From positions 1-13,104 of the forward strand of contig JAEZGC010000247.1 of NCBI GenBank assembly GCA_023437345.1: a stretch of 13,104 nt of DNA, given 5' to 3'. A program made the translations under genes and the position numbers. This stretch comes from Actinomycetes bacterium (lineage in GTDB: Bacteria; Actinomycetota; Actinomycetes; Propionibacteriales; Propionibacteriaceae). Positions 1 through 7,585 of the stretch are shown piece after piece. The notes beneath the pieces are model-generated. The model made no database searches. It was given only the letters and a program-made list of their open reading frames with translations, and was not told the origin of the DNA. Each line of letters starts with the position of its first letter. Positions within the stretch are counted from its first letter, which is position 1.

Positions 1-30
1 GGGGGGGCGGCCCCGGGGGCCCACCCCCCC
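1..30. terminator. GC-rich inverted repeat at the left edge
   Basis: A run of seven G (1-7) pairs with a run of seven C (24-30), and the interior (9-22) is itself G/C self-complementary. This could fold into a very strong stem, as expected for a terminator of a gene to the left, on either strand. There is no U-tract. The gene it would serve lies outside the window, and the repeat touches the edge, so its true extent is unknown. Confidence 0.25.
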
Positions 31-71
31 GTCGCTTCTCACGCCGGCACCAGGAAGGAGGCGGACGTTCG

Positions 72-983
72 ATGGCTGTTCTCGGGGGCGACTCGGGCCA
101 GACCGCCATCAAGGTGCGCCTCGGTGACCACAGCGTCGCCTATCCAGGGGTACGGACGAACACCGACCTGCTTCCGCAACTCGCCGATGTGGTGACCGGG
201 ACCCTAACCGCACGACCGTCCGACCGCGTCGACGTGGCCATCGGGACGACCGGCCTCACCACCGCCGAGAACGACCCCGCCGCCCTCCTGCGGCTGGTCG
301 GCGGTCACGGCGTCCAGCGGGTGCTGCTGGCACACGACTCGGTGACCTCCTTTCTCGGAGCCATCGGGTTGCGCCGCGGCGTGGTCTGCGCTGCCGGGAC
401 GGGGGTGGTGACCTTGGGGGTGGGCCGCGATCGGGTGGCGCGGGTGGACGGTTGGGGCAACATCATGGGCGACGCCGGAAGCGGGTACTGGATCGGCCGG
501 GAAGCCCTCGATGCCGTGATGCGCGCCCACGACGGCCGTGGCCCCGCCACCGCCCTCACTGGCCTGGTGCGTCGCCGCTTCCCGCAACTCGAGGACGCCT
601 ACATCGAGCTGCAGACCGACCACGACAGGATTCGGCACGTGGCGGCCTTCGCCCGGGGCGTCTCCGACCTGGCCGGCCGCGACCAGGTGGCCGCAGGGAT
701 CTGCGAGCGTGCCGGACGGGAGCTTGCGCTCTCGGTGGCGACCGCGGTCCGCGCCATCGGCGAGTCTGCCGACCCGTTCATCTGCCTGCTCGGCGGCGTC
801 TTCGCCGGCGAACCGGTCCGCCGGGCGTGCATCGCCGAGCTCCGCCGCGAATGGCCGGGCATCGCGCCACAAGAGCCAGAGGGAGACGGTCTGGCCGGTG
901 CGCTCATGCTGCCATCGCTGCCCCAGGAACACCCGCTGTCGGGACGTGTGGCGATCGCCACTGCGGACGCACGGCAATCATGA
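72..983 (+). CDS. BadF/BadG/BcrA-type ATPase, probable N-acetylglucosamine kinase
   Basis: This is a 303-residue cytoplasmic kinase of the ASKHA (actin/hexokinase-like) fold. The N-terminal phosphate-1 loop is GGDSGQTAIKV (residues 5-15). AHDS at 87-90 places a candidate catalytic Asp at 89. The phosphate-2 loop is AAGTG (107-111), followed by the strongly conserved block GWGNIMGDAGSGYWIGREAL (127-146), typical of GlcNAc kinases in this family. The adenosine motif is LLGGVFAG (239-246). Length is close to the usual 300-330. The ATG is preceded by a full Shine-Dalgarno AAGGAGG (55-61), 10 nt upstream. The family phosphorylates GlcNAc or related sugars with ATP to the 6-phosphate; GlcNAc is inferred and another amino sugar is possible. 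The gene converges on the DUF4203 gene across 53 nt with no clear terminator. The phosphate-1 loop has D-S-G-Q-T where many relatives have D-G-G-x-T. Confidence 0.85.
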   Translation: MAVLGGDSGQTAIKVRLGDHSVAYPGVRTNTDLLPQLADVVTGTLTARPSDRVDVAIGTTGLTTAENDPAALLRLVGGHGVQRVLLAHDSVTSFLGAIGLRRGVVCAAGTGVVTLGVGRDRVARVDGWGNIMGDAGSGYWIGREALDAVMRAHDGRGPATALTGLVRRRFPQLEDAYIELQTDHDRIRHVAAFARGVSDLAGRDQVAAGICERAGRELALSVATAVRAIGESADPFICLLGGVFAGEPVRRACIAELRREWPGIAPQEPEGDGLAGALMLPSLPQEHPLSGRVAIATADARQS

Positions 984-1036
984 CGGTGCCGGCCAGGCGA
1001 GCGGACTAGCTGCTTGCGCCGGCGCGGCGTCCCGCC

Positions 1037-1681
1037 TCAGGAGTAGGCGGCGCGCAGGTTCGGTGTGCCGGACCGCAGCTGCAGCGCGACCCCCGCGGCG
1101 GCCAGTGCGAGGAAGCCGAGGTTCCACAGCAACCCGTAGCCGAGCAGTCCCGGCGCGCTCGCGGCGCCCAGTTCCCGGAGGTCCACCGACTCGACCAGGG
1201 CCAGGGCGCCGGCGATGATGGCGGCCGCCCCCACCACCCCGGTCAGGACGACCATCAACAGCTTGGGGAGCTTGGTGACCAGCGCGCCGACCACCAGCAG
1301 GACGGCCACCACCCACGGCGCTGCGGTGGCCTGCCAGCCCGACAGCCCCAACGTGGTGCCGAGCAGCCCGCCGGTGGTGAAGCCGAGCCAGCCGACGGCG
1401 AGCAGCACGCCGGTGACGAAGAAGGCGTAGGCCAGGCAGGCGAGCAGGATCGCGGCGAAGATGGTCGACCCCCACCGCAGCGCGGTGTCGAAGTCGGGGT
1501 CGAAGTGGATGTAGGTGGCCGCCCAACTGCCCAGTTGCCAGCCGGCCACCCCGCCGACCAGCGCGAAGATCCAGCGCATCGCGGCGTAGCCCCGGAAGCA
1601 CAGCAGCAGCCCGACCGCGACGGCACCGATGGCGACCCAGGTCTGGATCGTCAACGGGGGCAGCTCAGGCAGCTCCGGCAT
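1037..1681 (-). CDS. DUF4203-type integral membrane protein
   Basis: The 214-residue protein is almost entirely hydrophobic, with about seven predicted helices (near 13-28, 34-57, 70-90, 91-111, 122-136, 140-162 and 181-201). Gly-rich helices such as ALVGGVAGWQLG (40-51) and TTGGLLGTTLGL (102-113) match the DUF4203/TMEM198-like family, whose biochemical role is unknown. The first helix pair is followed by an acidic stretch, HFDPDFD (59-65). The N-terminus has no signal peptide beyond the first helix. The ATG has no Shine-Dalgarno; instead a TACCAT -10-like hexamer lies 6 nt upstream, which fits leaderless translation. The gene lies downstream of the FG-GAP gene on the same strand, but a hairpin separates them, so it is probably its own transcription unit. 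The family call rests on pattern recognition. Confidence 0.7.
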   Translation of the reverse strand: MPELPELPPLTIQTWVAIGAVAVGLLLCFRGYAAMRWIFALVGGVAGWQLGSWAATYIHFDPDFDTALRWGSTIFAAILLACLAYAFFVTGVLLAVGWLGFTTGGLLGTTLGLSGWQATAAPWVVAVLLVVGALVTKLPKLLMVVLTGVVGAAAIIAGALALVESVDLRELGAASAPGLLGYGLLWNLGFLALAAAGVALQLRSGTPNLRAAYS

Positions 1682-1687
1682 GAGCCG

Positions 1688-1715
1688 ATGGTAGCCAGCG
1701 GCGGGCCCAGCCCAA
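1688..1715 (-). promoter_or_regulatory. Candidate leaderless promoter of the DUF4203 gene
   Basis: On the - strand, TTGGGC (1710-1715) and TACCAT (1688-1693) are spaced 16 nt apart. The -10 ends 6 nt before the ATG at 1681, so transcription would start at or next to the start codon. No ribosome binding site is present, which agrees. The -35 is a poor match (3 of 6) and lies inside the hairpin arm at 1710-1719. Confidence 0.35.
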
Positions 1716-1738
1716 GGGTGCGACTCGAACCCTTGGGC
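1710..1738 (-). terminator. Perfect 10-bp hairpin after the FG-GAP gene
   Basis: GCCCAAGGGT (1710-1719) and ACCCTTGGGC (1729-1738) form a perfect 10-bp stem with a 9-nt loop, 5 nt after the FG-GAP stop codon. This is the expected place for its terminator, and probably for that of the importer operon. There is no U-tract, as often in high-GC actinobacteria. Its left arm overlaps the candidate -35 of the DUF4203 gene. Confidence 0.6.
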
Positions 1739-1743
1739 AACCT

Positions 1744-3034
1744 TTATCCGGCCGGGGCGACCAGCCGTCCGTCCAGGGCGTGTCGGGCAGTGACCCGCGA
1801 GAACGGCGGGTCGAGGACTGCCACCCCGCCGTCCACCACGACGGCGATGCTCTCTACCTGGTCAGTGCGGACGGACCGCAGCGCGGTGAGCGAGCCGGCG
1901 AAGCCGAGCGGCTGGATGCCGGTGACCGGCAGCGTGAGAGAGGCGGCAGCGCAGCCGTCACGGAGCGGCACGACGTGGACGGCGCCCTGATGGCCCTGCA
2001 GGTCGACGGTCTCCCCGGGTGCGGAGACCAGCAGGCCCTGCCCGGGCTCGCACGGCCGGAAGATCAGCAGCGCCTCCCCGAACCGGTGGGCCTGACCCGG
2101 CCGGCCGGGGGCGCCGGCGCCTTCCTGCGTGAGCGAGGACTGGAACGAGGGTCCGCCGTCGGTCAGCGAGAACAGGTAGACCCGCCCGGCGTCGCCGTAC
2201 GACCCGACATCCTCGCCCGGCGCCCCGACAGCGAGTAGCCCGTCGCGCAGTGACAGCGACGACCCGAAGGCGTCACCGGCCTCGGGGGCCCCCGGCGACG
2301 CGCGCCCCCGGGTCGCCGACGACGAGCTGGTCGCCGCCGGCGACCAGGACCGACCCGAAGGCGCTGTCGCGGTGCGGTTCGCCCGGGATCCCTGACCTGG
2401 CGGGTCCCACGAACCGTGGAGTGCCGAGGCCGCCGTCCGGGCGCACCGGGTAGAGCGCGACCCCCCGGGTGACGCCCTCTCCGATCCCGACGGCGAGCAC
2501 GGGGTCCGGATCGGTCACCAGCGCGAGCGCTCGACCTGTGTAGCTACCCTCGGCGCCGACCGCCAGCGTTTCGAACCTGTCGGCGCTGATGCCCTCCGGG
2601 CCACCCCAGAGCACGTAGACAGCGCCCCGCGAGTCGCCCTCCGGCTCCCGGGTCGGGTCGCTCACCACGACGTCGGCGTAGCCGTCCCGGTTGAGGTCGG
2701 CCACCAGGCTTCCCACCCCGAATGCTGTTGAGTCGCTCCAGGCCAGCCCGAGGTCCGACATGGAGACCCGGTGGCTGGATCCGCTGGACAGCACCACCTG
2801 CACCCCGCCTTCCCGGGCGGGCGGCTGCTCCGGGTTATCGGGGGTGAATCCCGGGTCGACGCTCACCAGGTCGGCCAGCCCGTCACCATCAAGATCGGCG
2901 ATCCGGGTGGGTCCGGCCGCGGGCTTCGGGGACGCAGCTGCCGGGGTGACCGGGGTGGTCGCGGGTCGTGGGGTCGGCACCGTGCAGCCGACGCCGAGCA
3001 CGAGGGCGACCGTGGCGGCTGCCGCGAGACGCAT
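1744..3034 (-). pseudogene. FG-GAP repeat (integrin-alpha-like beta-propeller) lipoprotein, frameshifted
   Basis: The 5' part (3034-2273, 253 residues) has a lipoprotein-like signal with Cys17 (LGVGC; Gly at -3 is not ideal) and a Pro/Ala/Thr linker (18-43). It then has FG-GAP units: DLDGDGLAD (47-55), a second ADLNRDGYAD unit followed by GAVYVLWGGPEG, and SAFGSVLVAGGDQLVVGDPG. The reading then runs into a stop. The next frame continues the same fold without a break: EAGDAFGSSLSLRDG, LLAVGAPGEDVGSYGDAG, RVYLFS, ending at TAA 1744. Removing one G of the - strand G5 run (plus-strand C run 2289-2293) joins the halves as AGAPEAGDAFG and gives about 429 residues. The frames are therefore offset by one extra base. 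The start is ATG with Shine-Dalgarno GGAAGGGGA (3041-3049). The gene begins 24 nt after the last ATPase gene and may be co-transcribed. Expected role: surface-anchored protein, function unknown. It may be a real pseudogene or a homopolymer sequencing error. Confidence 0.8.
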
Positions 3035-3058
3035 GGCTGTTCCCCTTCCGGGTCGGGT

Positions 3059-4367
3059 TCAGCCTAGGTCAGTCCTCCCGCGAGCGGAGGATGGCTGCCG
3101 GTCCGGGCCGTACAGGACGCACGCCACGTCCACCGCGCCGTCGCGTCGCAGCGCGATCTCGGCCGGCTCGGCGAACTGGACCTCCACCCCGGCGGCCGTC
3201 GTCTCCAGCCGGGTGACGCCCTTCCACAGCGGATCGCCTGCGGTCTGGGAGCGGATCCTGGCGAACGCCTCACCGACCTCGGCGGCGGTGCCGGCCGCCG
3301 GTCCCACCACCGCGTGCCGGCCGCTGTGCGCCAGCCCGGCCAGGTCGCCGAGCAGTGCCTGCTCGCGGGTGTACGTGTCGACGTCCACCTTCGTCCAGTG
3401 CTCCTCGACCAGCGCCTTGAGGTCGCGCGGCTCCCAGCCGCACTCCGGTTGCGCGACGGGGCAGCGGGGGTGGAACGAGCACCCCACCGGCGGACGGGCC
3501 GCGTCAGGGATCTCGCCGCGCGGCAGGTCGCGACCGAAGGGGGTGTCCGGATCGATATCGGGGATGGCCGCCAGCAGCGCCCGGGTGTAGGGGTGCCGCG
3601 GGTTGGCGAAGATCTCCTCGGTCGGGCCGAGCTCCACCACCTTGCCCAGGTACATGATCGCGATCCGGTCGCAGAAGAACTTGGCGGTGGCCAGGTCGTG
3701 GGTGATGTACACGTAGGTGAGGCCGAGGTCACGCTTCAGGTCGAGCATCAGCTGCAGGATCTTGGCGCGCACGCTCATGTCGAGCATCGACACCGGCTCG
3801 TCAGCGATCAGCACCTCCGGGTCGAGGATGATCGCCCTGGCGATCACCGCCCGCTGCTTCTGCCCGCCGGACAGGTCGGACGGGTACTTGGCGAGGAACT
3901 GCTCGGCGGGGGCGAGGCCCACCCGCTCGAGCGCCGCGGCCACCCGCGCACGCAGCTCCTCGCCCCTGGCCCGGCCATGGACCACCAGCGGGTGACCGAC
4001 AGCGGTCTCGATCGTCATCGACGGGTTCAGCGCGGCGTTGGGGTCCTGGAACACCATCTGCAGCCGCGACCGGTGACGACGCAGCGCCCTGCCGCGCAGG
4101 CCCGCCAGGTCGACCCGCGCGGTCCCGCCGGCCGACTGGTGCTCGATACTGCCCGAGGTCGCCGGGACCAGTCCCAGCATCGCCCGGCCGAGGGTGGTCT
4201 TGCCCGAGCCGGACTCGCCGACCAGCCCGAGCACCTCGCCGCGCTGCAGGCTGAGGTTGACCCCGTCCACTGCCTTCACGGTGGCGGCGCTGCGTCCGAA
4301 CAGGCGGGCTAGCCCGCTGGTGTGGAGCGCGAAGTGGACCTCGAGGTCGGTGACGTCCAGGACGCTG

Positions 4368-4384
<17 letters not shown>
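3059..4384 (-). CDS. dppF: Opp/Dpp-type ABC importer ATPase (DppF-like) with C-terminal extension
   Basis: This 441-residue nucleotide-binding subunit powers uptake at the inner face of the membrane. Walker A is GESGSGKTT (56-64), Q-loop Gln113, signature LSGGQKQ (171-177), Walker B VLIADEP (191-197) and switch His229. The oligopeptide/dipeptide C-terminal motif follows, with Cys302, Cys308 and Cys315 in GCSFHPRCP and onward; in some relatives such Cys bind an Fe-S cluster. Homologues usually end near 320-350. Here about 110 further residues follow (from about 330), with no motif I recognise. The start is TTG, supported by GAGAGGAG 7 nt upstream and by a 17-nt overlap with the preceding ATPase gene. 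No in-frame ATG at that point would give a better fit. The substrate, peptide or oligosaccharide, cannot be decided from the sequence. Confidence 0.9.
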
Positions 4385-5404
<1,020 letters not shown>

Positions 5405-5408
<4 letters not shown>

Positions 5409-6421
5409 GCCCTGTCCTCCTCGCCGCGGGCCGCCCAGTCAGTCTCGGGCTCGATCACCACGCCGGCCGGGGCGACCCCTGACGCGGCGGGAACGAGCGG
5501 GTCGGTCAGCTCGCCACGCGGTGGCAGCTCCACCTTCGCGAACCGCCGCTTGCGCAGCGTCGGGTTCACCGTCTCGTTCAGCCCTTCGCCGACCAGGGTG
5601 AGGCCGGCCACCAGCAGCACGATCGCCAGCCCGGGGAACAGACCGGTCCACCAGATGCCGGACGCGGCGTCGTCCATCGCGCGGGACAGGTCGAAGCCCC
5701 ATTCGGCAGCCTCGTTCGGCTGGATGCCGAGGCCGAGGAAGCCCAGCGCGGCCAGCGTCGAGATGGCGTCGGCGGCGTTCAGCGTGCCGATCACCGGCAC
5801 GGAATGGATGACATTGCTGAACAGGTAGCGACCCATGATCGTCGGGTTGGAGGCACCGAAGGCGCGGGCCGCCTCCACATAGGTGGCCTCCCGCGCGCTC
5901 ACCGTGGTGTTGCGGACCACCCGGAAATACTGCGGCAGGTAGATCACCGTGAGCGACATCGCCGCGGCAGCCACCCCCGACCCGAGGGTGCCGCGCAGCA
6001 GGAACGCGAAGACTATCGCCAGCAGCAGCGACGGGATGGCGTAGATGGCGTCCATCACGAGGACGAGGGCGCGGTCCAGCCAGCCGCCGACGTAGCCCGA
6101 CACCAGACCGAGCGCGACGCCCAGCACCACCGAGACCAGCACCGACAACAGCACGACCAGCAGCGCCGTCCGGGCACCCCAGACCACCCGCGAGAAGACG
6201 TCGTAGAACAGGTCGTTGACCCCGAACAGGTGGGCGCCGCCGGGAGGCGCGAGCTTCTCGAACTTCACCCCGTCCACGCCGGTCTGGTTGTACCCGAACG
6301 GCGCCACCCAGTCGGCCAGCAGCGCGAAGACTACGAACATGCCGACGATCAGCATCCCGGCCACCAGCAGCCAGCGGGCGGTTCCGGTGGTGGCCCGAAT
6401 CGGGGCGAGCAGGCGCCTCAC
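5405..6421 (-). CDS. dppC: Opp/Dpp-type ABC permease (DppC-like)
   Basis: The second transmembrane subunit has 338 residues when started at GTG 6421. The open frame extends upstream to 6973, but that part is an alternative-frame reading of the DppB gene. GTG 6421 gives MRRLLAPIRATTG, a usual short cytoplasmic N-terminus before helix 1 (about 17-40), and forms a 4-nt GTGA overlap with the DppB stop. A GAGGGTGAGG stretch just upstream may serve as ribosome binding site. The coupling (EAA) loop that docks on the ATPase is YVEAARAFGASNPTIMGRYL (181-200). About six helices are expected. After the last helix the protein has an unusually long soluble tail of about 55 residues, rich in Pro, Glu and Ala; most homologues stop shortly after the NPTLR-like motif. 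The stop overlaps the start of the DppD-like gene. Confidence 0.9.
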
Positions 6422-7446
6422 TGGTACCTCACCCTCGGGTCGATCAGGGCATTGGCGACGTCCACGAGCAGCGACATCACGACCACGACGACGGCGAGGA
6501 ACGTGACGATGCCCTGCACGGCTATGTAGTCGCGCACCTCGATGTACTCCAGCAGCTTGTAGCCGAGACCCGGCCAGTTGAAGGTCTTCTCGGTGAGCAC
6601 CGCGCCGCTCAGGGTGAGCGCCACCTGCAGCCCGAGGACGGTCACCACGGGTACCAGCGCGTTGCGGAAGGCGTGCTTGCGGACCACCTGGCCCTCGGGG
6701 ATGCCGCGGGCGCGTGCCGCCTCGACGTAGTCGGACTGCAGGGTCTGCAGCAGGTTCACCCGGACCAGCCTGATGAAGATGCCGCACAGCAGCAGGCCGA
6801 GCGCCAGGCAGGGCAGGATGTGGTGGACCAGGATGTCGCCGGTGGCTGCCCAGTTGCCCTGCAGCATGGCGTCCACCAGCAGGATGTGGGTGATCGGCTC
6901 GGCGGACACCGTGAACATCACCCGGGGAGCTGCGATGCCCGACGTGGGCAGTCCCAGCGGCCGGGCCAACCACATCTGCATCAGCAGCCCGACGAAGAAG
7001 ATGGGCGCCGCATAGCTCACGACGCCGAAGATCCGGATCACCACGTCGCCTGCCGAGTCGCGCCGCCGGCCGGCGAGCCGGCCCAGCGGGATGCCCACCA
7101 GCAGGGCGAACAGGAAGGCGCCAAGGGTGAGGGTGAGGGTTGCGCCGCCGTGGTCGCGGACTACCTCAAGGATCGGCTGGTTGTCGGAGATCGCCTCACC
7201 GAAGTTGAAGGTCGCCACCTGGCCGAGGTACTCGAAGAACTGCACGATCAGCGGCCGGTCAAGGCCGAGCTGGGCCCGGCGTGCCTCGATGGCCTCCGGT
7301 GGCAGCCGGTCTCCCAGGGTGGCGGTGACCGGATCACCCGGGGCAACGCGCAGCAGGAAGAACACGACCACCAGCAGCACGAGGATCATCGGAATGACCA
7401 GCAGCAGGCGCTGGAGGAGGTAGCGGGGGAGAGACCCTGCTCGCAT
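6418..7446 (-). CDS. dppB: Opp/Dpp-type ABC permease (DppB-like)
   Basis: The first transmembrane subunit has 342 residues, normal for the family. It starts with the typical RYLLQRLLLVIPMILVLLVV first helix (8-27) and the RVAPGDPV motif (33-40), which marks DppB/OppB proteins. The LPPEAIEARRAQLGLDRPL segment (48-66) is the standard periplasmic part. The EAA coupling loop is YVEAARARGIPEGQVVRKHA (240-259), and the protein ends with the usual ALIDPRVRY. The ATG has a GAGGAG Shine-Dalgarno about 6 nt upstream. It lies 139 nt downstream of the binding-protein gene, across a spacer holding strong hairpins, so its expression level probably differs from that of the binding protein. Confidence 0.94.
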   Translation of the reverse strand: MRAGSLPRYLLQRLLLVIPMILVLLVVVFFLLRVAPGDPVTATLGDRLPPEAIEARRAQLGLDRPLIVQFFEYLGQVATFNFGEAISDNQPILEVVRDHGGATLTLTLGAFLFALLVGIPLGRLAGRRRDSAGDVVIRIFGVVSYAAPIFFVGLLMQMWLARPLGLPTSGIAAPRVMFTVSAEPITHILLVDAMLQGNWAATGDILVHHILPCLALGLLLCGIFIRLVRVNLLQTLQSDYVEAARARGIPEGQVVRKHAFRNALVPVVTVLGLQVALTLSGAVLTEKTFNWPGLGYKLLEYIEVRDYIAVQGIVTFLAVVVVVMSLLVDVANALIDPRVRYQ

Positions 7447-7466
7447 GACACTCCTCAGGTTGACGA

Positions 7467-7495
7467 CGGTGACCGGCCGGCGGTGACCCGGTGAC
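7467..7495. repeat. Three copies of CGGTGAC in the dppA-dppB spacer
   Basis: CGGTGAC occurs at 7467-7473, 7481-7487 and 7489-7495, in direct orientation on the + strand. The spacing (14 and 8 nt) is irregular. It may be an operator, an RNA element or chance in GC-rich DNA. Confidence 0.4.
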
Positions 7496-7496
7496 G

Positions 7497-7519
7497 GGAC
7501 CCGGGTGCCGGTCGGGTCC
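7497..7519 (-). repeat. Second, smaller hairpin in the dppA-dppB spacer
   Basis: GGACCCG (7497-7503) and CGGGTCC (7513-7519) form a perfect 7-bp stem with a 9-nt loop. It lies between the large hairpin and the DppB ribosome binding site on the mRNA and may fold together with the large one. Confidence 0.4.
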
Positions 7520-7542
7520 GGCGGCGCCGGATGATCGGCCGA

Positions 7543-7573
7543 CGGGGGGACGGGGCCGGACCCCGTCCCCCCG
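7543..7573 (-). terminator. 13-bp hairpin after the binding-protein gene (partial terminator or mRNA stabiliser)
   Basis: CGGGGGGACGGGG (7543-7555) pairs perfectly with CCCCGTCCCCCCG (7561-7573) around a 5-nt loop. On the mRNA it begins 12 nt after the binding-protein stop (TAG, 7586-7588). There is no U-tract. In many importer operons a hairpin at this site protects the upstream binding-protein mRNA or lets only part of the transcripts continue, giving an excess of binding protein over permease. The structure is seen; the role is inferred. Confidence 0.7.
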
Positions 7574-7585
7574 CACGGTTGTGGA

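Noticed and set aside
204..977. Open frame of 257 codons on the - strand under the sugar kinase gene
   Set aside because: It is the antisense shadow of the BadF-type kinase, which has complete ATPase motifs and a strong ribosome binding site.
984..1036. Possible bidirectional terminator between the convergent kinase and DUF4203 genes
   Set aside because: Only a short GCGCCGGCGC palindrome (1017-1026) is present, without a loop-forming stem or U-tract, so it does not stand out from GC-rich background.
1710..1738. TTCGAGTC within the hairpin resembles a tRNA T-loop
   Set aside because: The flanking bases form the 10-bp hairpin rather than a T-stem. No anticodon, D-arm or acceptor pairing is present, and the neighbouring DNA is coding.
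6422..6973. Upstream extension of the DppC-like frame
   Set aside because: It is an alternative-frame reading of the DppB-like gene. GTG 6421 gives the family-like N-terminus and a 4-nt overlap.
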